A stretch of 64,000 nucleotides of DNA from Rhabditoides inermis (lineage: Eukaryota > Nematoda > Chromadorea > Rhabditida > Rhabditidae), in the NCBI GenBank assembly GCA_963966185.1, contig CAWZYM010000007.1:74501-138500 (forward strand). Direction: 5' to 3'. Positions within the stretch are counted from its first letter, which is position 1. Every line of letters begins with the position of its first letter. Shown one piece after another: positions 60,350-64,000 of this stretch. The position numbers and the translations under genes were made by a program. The notes below the pieces were generated by a model that saw nothing but the letters and a program-made list of their open reading frames with translations, made no database searches and had not been told where the DNA came from.

Positions 60350-60388
60350 GAGAGAGAGAGAGAGAGAGAGAGAGAGGGGAGGGGGGGG
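60350..60388. repeat. (GA)n microsatellite grading into poly-G
   Basis: About 27 bp GA followed by a g-rich run. Confidence 0.9.
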
Positions 60389-60513
60389 ACAGAGACGTAG
60401 AACCATGGGTGGAGGAGCCACACGAAGCGACACGGGGCTGGAGAATGAGGCTGGCGAGAAGGGTGACATGGCGAGAGAGTGGTGACACGTCGAATGGGTG
60501 GGACAGCTGTCTG

Positions 60514-60804
60514 TCACTCCGCCTCGTCCTCGCTCCGATCCTCACTTGTCACTGGGTCACCTCTCTGCACTGCTGGCACTGCATGATAGAAAAGGCGCGC
60601 CGAGTCCAGATGTGTCTTGTTCAGTGTCTTGTGTTGTCCGATCAGTCGACGCGCCTTCTCGGAAATGAGTAAGGTTCTGGTAGCAAACGTCTCGGTGGCC
60701 TGAAGAAAGGATTCACCACAAAAATAGTGAAGTATGTTTCAAGAAATATTTACATAGACGAGCAGAGAGAAGATAGAGGAAGATAGGGAGAGAGAGACGA
60801 AGAT

Positions 60805-60836
<32 letters not shown>

Positions 60837-61058
60837 CGAGAAAGGAAAGTTGAACGAATCAAGTACCTCCTCCAGAATGCAGAGAGCGTCTATATCGACT
60901 CCATCCAAGGACGTGTACTGTGCAACTTGCTTATCGATGTCGTCCAAAAAGTTCTAAAACACGGTGGTAAAGATAATTGTATGGATGGATATCTCACCTT
61001 CTGAAAGACGAACGACTTCGAATCGTCTATCGCGCGTGTCCTGCGCGCGTCCAACAGT

Positions 61059-61110
<52 letters not shown>

Positions 61111-61329
61111 TCAACCTCCTGCAAATAAAAACTGTGCAATTAGCTCACATCATCAACTTCATAAATTCAACGGGCAAACGACTGAGCGCCACACAAAACT
61201 GATTGAACATGGTTGTGATCACATTGTTTACTTTCGAACCGCATAAACCTCACGTCTCCAGCTATCTCTCTCACTCATAACTGTTGTTTTATCGACTACA
61301 CACTTTGGTTGCGATCGAGCGACAGACAT
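60514..61329 (-). CDS. Small histone-fold protein (about 113 aa, 4 exons)
   Basis: Firm exons are 61040-60998, 60953-60867 and 60699-60514 (stop at 60,514), in frame through short introns of 44 and 167 nt; the proposed first exon 61329-61304 (MSVARSQPK) joins in phase across a 263-nt intron holding an (AT)n run and is less certain. The central region has the histone-fold pattern: DSKSFVFQKNFLDDIDKQV (helix 1), DALCILEEATETFATRTLLI (helix 2; the LEEATETF core resembles LQEASEAY of H3 helix 2) and HKTLNKTHLDSARLF (loop plus helix 3). The C-terminus is acidic (TSEDRSEDEAE), unlike H3, and recalls POLE3/CHRAC/NF-YB-type proteins. Candidates are a TAF, a CENP or polymerase-epsilon accessory subunit, or a divergent H3 relative. 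It acts in the nucleus by inference. Confidence 0.6.
60786..60842. repeat. GA-rich microsatellite
   Basis: Imperfect gagagaga run inside an intron of the histone-fold gene. Confidence 0.85.
61061..61108. repeat. (AT)n microsatellite
   Basis: 48 bp of AT dinucleotide inside the proposed first intron of the histone-fold gene. Confidence 0.95.
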
Positions 61330-61486
61330 CCTTCCGCGCGACGCGCAAACGACGAGAGTAGAGAGTGAGGATATAGACGATTATGGTATTGCACTGGACG
61401 TCTGCTGTGGTGCGTGTGAAGCCTCGCGAAGGAGTGGCTTCTCTGCGGTTCTCATTGGGTGGAGTGGAGAAACCAGCATGGCCAGT

Positions 61487-61510
61487 GGGGGGGGGGGGGG
61501 GGGGGGGGGG
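61487..61510. repeat. Poly-G run of 24
   Basis: 24 consecutive G on plus; a G-quadruplex-prone and sequencing-error-prone site. Confidence 0.95.
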
Positions 61511-61670
61511 AAGGAGAAACGGTGGACGCGCGCTTGAAAATTTTCACGCTCCAGCTCTTGCATTCTCAGAATGGCACGCGTCGCGCTGCCATTTTGAAAG
61601 TGTAGCTATTCGTGTACTTACACGTCCACGCCCCGTCCTCTGTTTGTTCGTCCTGCGCTCATCTCTATAG

Positions 61671-61907
61671 ACATTGTCTCGCACTCCGAGTACGCCTTCT
61701 CGAACTCAGCGCACCACTGCGAGTATGACGGCCTCACGTAGATTCTCTCCCTTCTACCCCCTTTCCCTTCCACTTTCTATCTCTCTCCCTTTCTCTCTAT
61801 TTCTCTCCCTTTCTCACCACCTCTCTCTTTCCCCCCATACCTTCATTCTGTACAGTCGCGGGCGCACCCAGCGTGTCACGCTCGAGGGTGGCAGTGGCGG
61901 GAAGTGA
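61671..61907 (+). CDS. Terminal two exons of an unrecognised gene
   Basis: Exon 61671-61737 (IVSHSEYAFSNSAHHCEYDG, then L) after a ctatag acceptor joins exon 61856-61907 (TRGRTQRVTLEGGSGGK, stop 61,905-61,907) across a 118-nt CT-rich GT-AG intron, phases consistent. Upstream exons are not identified; an ATG-led frame at 61,383 runs into the poly-G tract and may or may not belong. Family not recognised. Confidence 0.4.
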   Translation, partial: TLSRTPSTPSRTQRTTASMTASRRFSPFYPLSLPLSISLPFSLFLSLSHHLSLSPHTFILYSRGRTQRVTLEGGSGGK

Positions 61908-62139
61908 TCGACGACAGGATGGACAGACGTCGTTTGTGCTTTCTTCCTCGTCGGCCGATGATCGTCCAACCGTGATGTAGCTGAAACGGAGTGCCATCAG
62001 CGGACACCCGGGCTCGCACCGGATCATTGGGAGTGCAATCTCAGCTTCCCATATTCTCCTTACCTCCCTTCCGACTCGGGATAGCCACCGCCCCGGCTCT
62101 GCATTTTGCAACCGTTACACAACACATGTGTCATATAAT

Positions 62140-62268
62140 CACACTTCTCTACACCGTGTCGAAATAGATCCAACTTTCTACACTGGTGTCGTGGTGTGTA
62201 GCTCTTTCTACACCACCGTGTAGAGCTGTGTAGAAAACTCATTGTGTAGTACACGGTGTACGACTTTA
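62140..62268. other. Cluster of TCTACAC/GTGTAGA inverted motifs
   Basis: At least eight copies of ctacac or gtgtag on alternating strands in 130 bp, including an imperfect hairpin agctctttctacac ... gtgtagagct at about 62,200-62,228. No coding signal. Confidence 0.6.
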
Positions 62269-62281
62269 CCCGAGTTACAAG

Positions 62282-62412
62282 GTATCACAGCGTATCGCAA
62301 CGCACTGCAACTTCAAAAACGAGAACTAAACACTTCTTTCATTGGTTTTTATAATAATTCAACCCGTAAAATAAACAACAGAGACATGAGACGAGCAAAC
62401 GTGCCTGTAAAA
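62282..62412. repeat. Dispersed repeat, copy 2 of 2
   Basis: Direct-orientation copy of 60,181-60,306. It overlaps the last proposed exon of the macro-domain gene, which may therefore have been cut or extended by the repeat. Confidence 0.9.
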
Positions 62413-64000
62413 CAGACAAAACTGAGACCAATCCCGATCGAATACGTTAATGCGTGCTCGTCGTACAATCTTCTTCACTCCAATGTTGTCCGCTAGCGCC
62501 AGAACGAAGGTGTACACATCTTCGAGCTGGATGCGGTCCTCGACAGCAGACTCCCGCTGAGTCAAGTCCGGCGTCCGAACGTGGAACACTCCTATAAGGC
62601 CAGAGCAGTGAACGAAAGAAGAGAGAACAGACTCACTTTCTGCCTGCATTCCGGAAGCGGAAGTGACCACCATCTCCAACGACCATCGCTCGATCTCCTC
62701 GGATTCTGCCGTGGTTGGCCAACTCTCGTCGAAGCTTCATAGCCACCGCGTTCATCTCCGACGAGTGCTCGTCTCGCCCACACGGTTTCCAACTGGCAGA
62801 TGTGGTCGTGAAGCGGTGCGTCTGAAAAGAAGGTCTGGTGGAATGAGAGTGCGAGACTCGCTCACGTGGCTGCAGTCCATTCATCGCACACTCTTCGTCC
62901 ACTACAACATCTGCATCCGCGTCGACCAGATGTCCTTTCTCATAGGTCACCTGTAATTTAGGTTTCTCTCCTACTCTTGTATGACTGCCTATGGCAAGAA
63001 AGATCATACTTATAATCTGAAGTTTCAGTTGACCTTGAGTGACGACCGAGGCTGCTCCGCCACTGCTCCTTCTCCCCCTTCCCGGCCAGCTCGGGAGACG
63101 CAGATTCGTCGCCGCCACGTAGCTCCGACGCGTTCTGCAAGTAAATGGTATGTCGAAAGCTTCCCATCACATGTGTCTCCCCCTTGCTAACTTTATTTGC
63201 CTTTCATTGCTAATTTTATTCTCATCTCTCTCTTTTTCTTTCTTTGTTTCTCTCTCTCTCTCTCTGTCTGTCTTTTTCGCCCTCCCACTTACAAGGTGGG
63301 TGTCGAGGGAGTCGTCGCAGCTGACCATCTGCACGCCTACGTGCTGTTGAAGGGTCTGTAATTCGGTTGTTGTTTTTCATCGACATCCCAGATCGAATTA
63401 TCCCTCTTCCTTCTCACTCTCACCTTGTCGTACAGCACCGTCACTCTCGTAACTGCCAGGGCGAACGTGCACCTCACGTCCTTGTCCGTGTAAATGACCA
63501 CGCGCCGTACCGTCTGCAAAGAAGCGCTCACTATGCATCTATTTGGTCTATGAAGTGATAATCGCGTACCTTGTTCTCTTTCATGTGAGACAGAGCAGCG
63601 TGCACTGCGCTCTCGGCGGCTCGCTCTACCCACTGAGCGCTGTACCGCTGTCGTAGTCCTATACCGAGCAGCGGGACTGCCTAAATGTAGAGAGTGGGGA
63701 AAATAACTGGACTGATCTTTAAAATGTAGCTACTCACCTATTGATGCTGTTCCATGAGCTGTGGCTTGCATGTACACAGATGCGTACACTGTGGAGATTC
63801 CAGTCGCCTGCTCGTCGGACAAGCTGTCAGACGGTGTCCAGCAATCTTCTCTTCCCGGATCAGAGCAGTGTATCACTGAGGCAAAAGGTGAGGCTTGAGG
63901 AGGCGGACTAGATCCCTACCTTCTCTGTGTGCTCCACGCGTCATCACTGTGTCCTCCTTCTCGAGCTTGGCGAGCTTGCGAGCCTCCAGGTGGCCTCTCA
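62359..64000 (-). CDS. Tandem macro-domain protein, 5' end beyond the window
   Basis: Exons 64000-63920, 63875-63738, 63676-63570, 63513-63424, 63355-63293, 63134-63047, 62950-62866, 62821-62784, 62724-62637, 62591-62467 and 62421-62359. The first domain's end is clear: TRGAHREGVIHCSDPG (phosphate-loop-side strand), then YASVYMQATAHGTASIVPLL, GIGLRQRYSAQWVERAAESA and VRRVVIYTDKDVRCTFALAV. A second macro domain starts LQVTYEKGHLVDADADVVV and has VVTSASGMQAERVFHVRTPD and LEDVYTFVLALADNIGVKKI. Macro domains bind or hydrolyse ADP-ribose; tandem copies occur in PARP9/14-like proteins. The junction 63,047/62,950 and the intron 62,783-62,725 (weak acceptor) are uncertain; another frame between 62,640 and 62,821 is also open. 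The last exon lies in a dispersed repeat and the second domain lacks its C-terminal third, so it is truncated or pseudogenised there. Confidence 0.6.

Overview
This is eukaryotic, probably animal, nuclear DNA. Genes are split by many tiny spliceosomal introns: in the four best gene models most are 37-55 nt, with GT...TTTCAG-type ends and one likely GC-AG intron. A BTG/Tob family gene, linker-less core histone genes with a histone 3' stem-loop, macro domains and LINE/SINE/foldback elements point to a metazoan with a compact gene style. Intron length and the GC-AG intron are reminiscent of larvacean tunicates such as Oikopleura, but other compact metazoans cannot be excluded without a search.

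Layout. (1) 300-6,314 is dense and well resolved: a 95-aa small membrane protein and a BTG/Tob gene in tandem on the minus strand (possible operon), a divergent 15-exon acyl-CoA synthetase on plus, and an 8-exon cytochrome c1 on minus, convergent with it. (2) 6,315-18,300 is repeat-rich: an 8-bp CT repeat array, a foldback element, the 3' tail of a non-LTR retrotransposon, a 17-bp minisatellite, several decayed exon fragments, a broken intron-containing family-B DNA polymerase of the Polinton/viral type, a 10-bp CT array and a tRNA-derived SINE. (3) 18,700-19,650 holds a histone H2B gene with TATA box and 3' stem-loop but a +1 frameshift, and an H4 gene cut after codon 29 by a satellite array. 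(4) 19,644-52,070 is a satellite of about 166 bp, roughly 180 head-to-tail units with higher-order duplications, interrupted at 20,141-22,671 by a purine-rich insertion and a foldback element. (5) 52,071-64,000 returns to unique DNA: a damaged nucleotide-sugar-transporter exon, a 79-aa predicted secreted basic protein, a first exon with TATA box and signal peptide, two more foldback elements (one with tRNA-like sequences in both arms), a small histone-fold gene, terminal exons of an unrecognised gene, and a tandem macro-domain gene running off the right edge.

Cytochrome c1 (respiratory complex III), acyl-CoA synthetase (acyl activation) and BTG/Tob (antiproliferative/mRNA deadenylation adaptor) are ordinary housekeeping or regulatory genes with no obvious joint role. 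The distinctive feature is the satellite block bordered by degraded core-histone genes, which may be centromeric or pericentromeric. No new multi-gene system is demonstrated; the best leads are the histone/satellite junction, the intron-containing polymerase relic, the histone-fold protein and the small secreted precursor.
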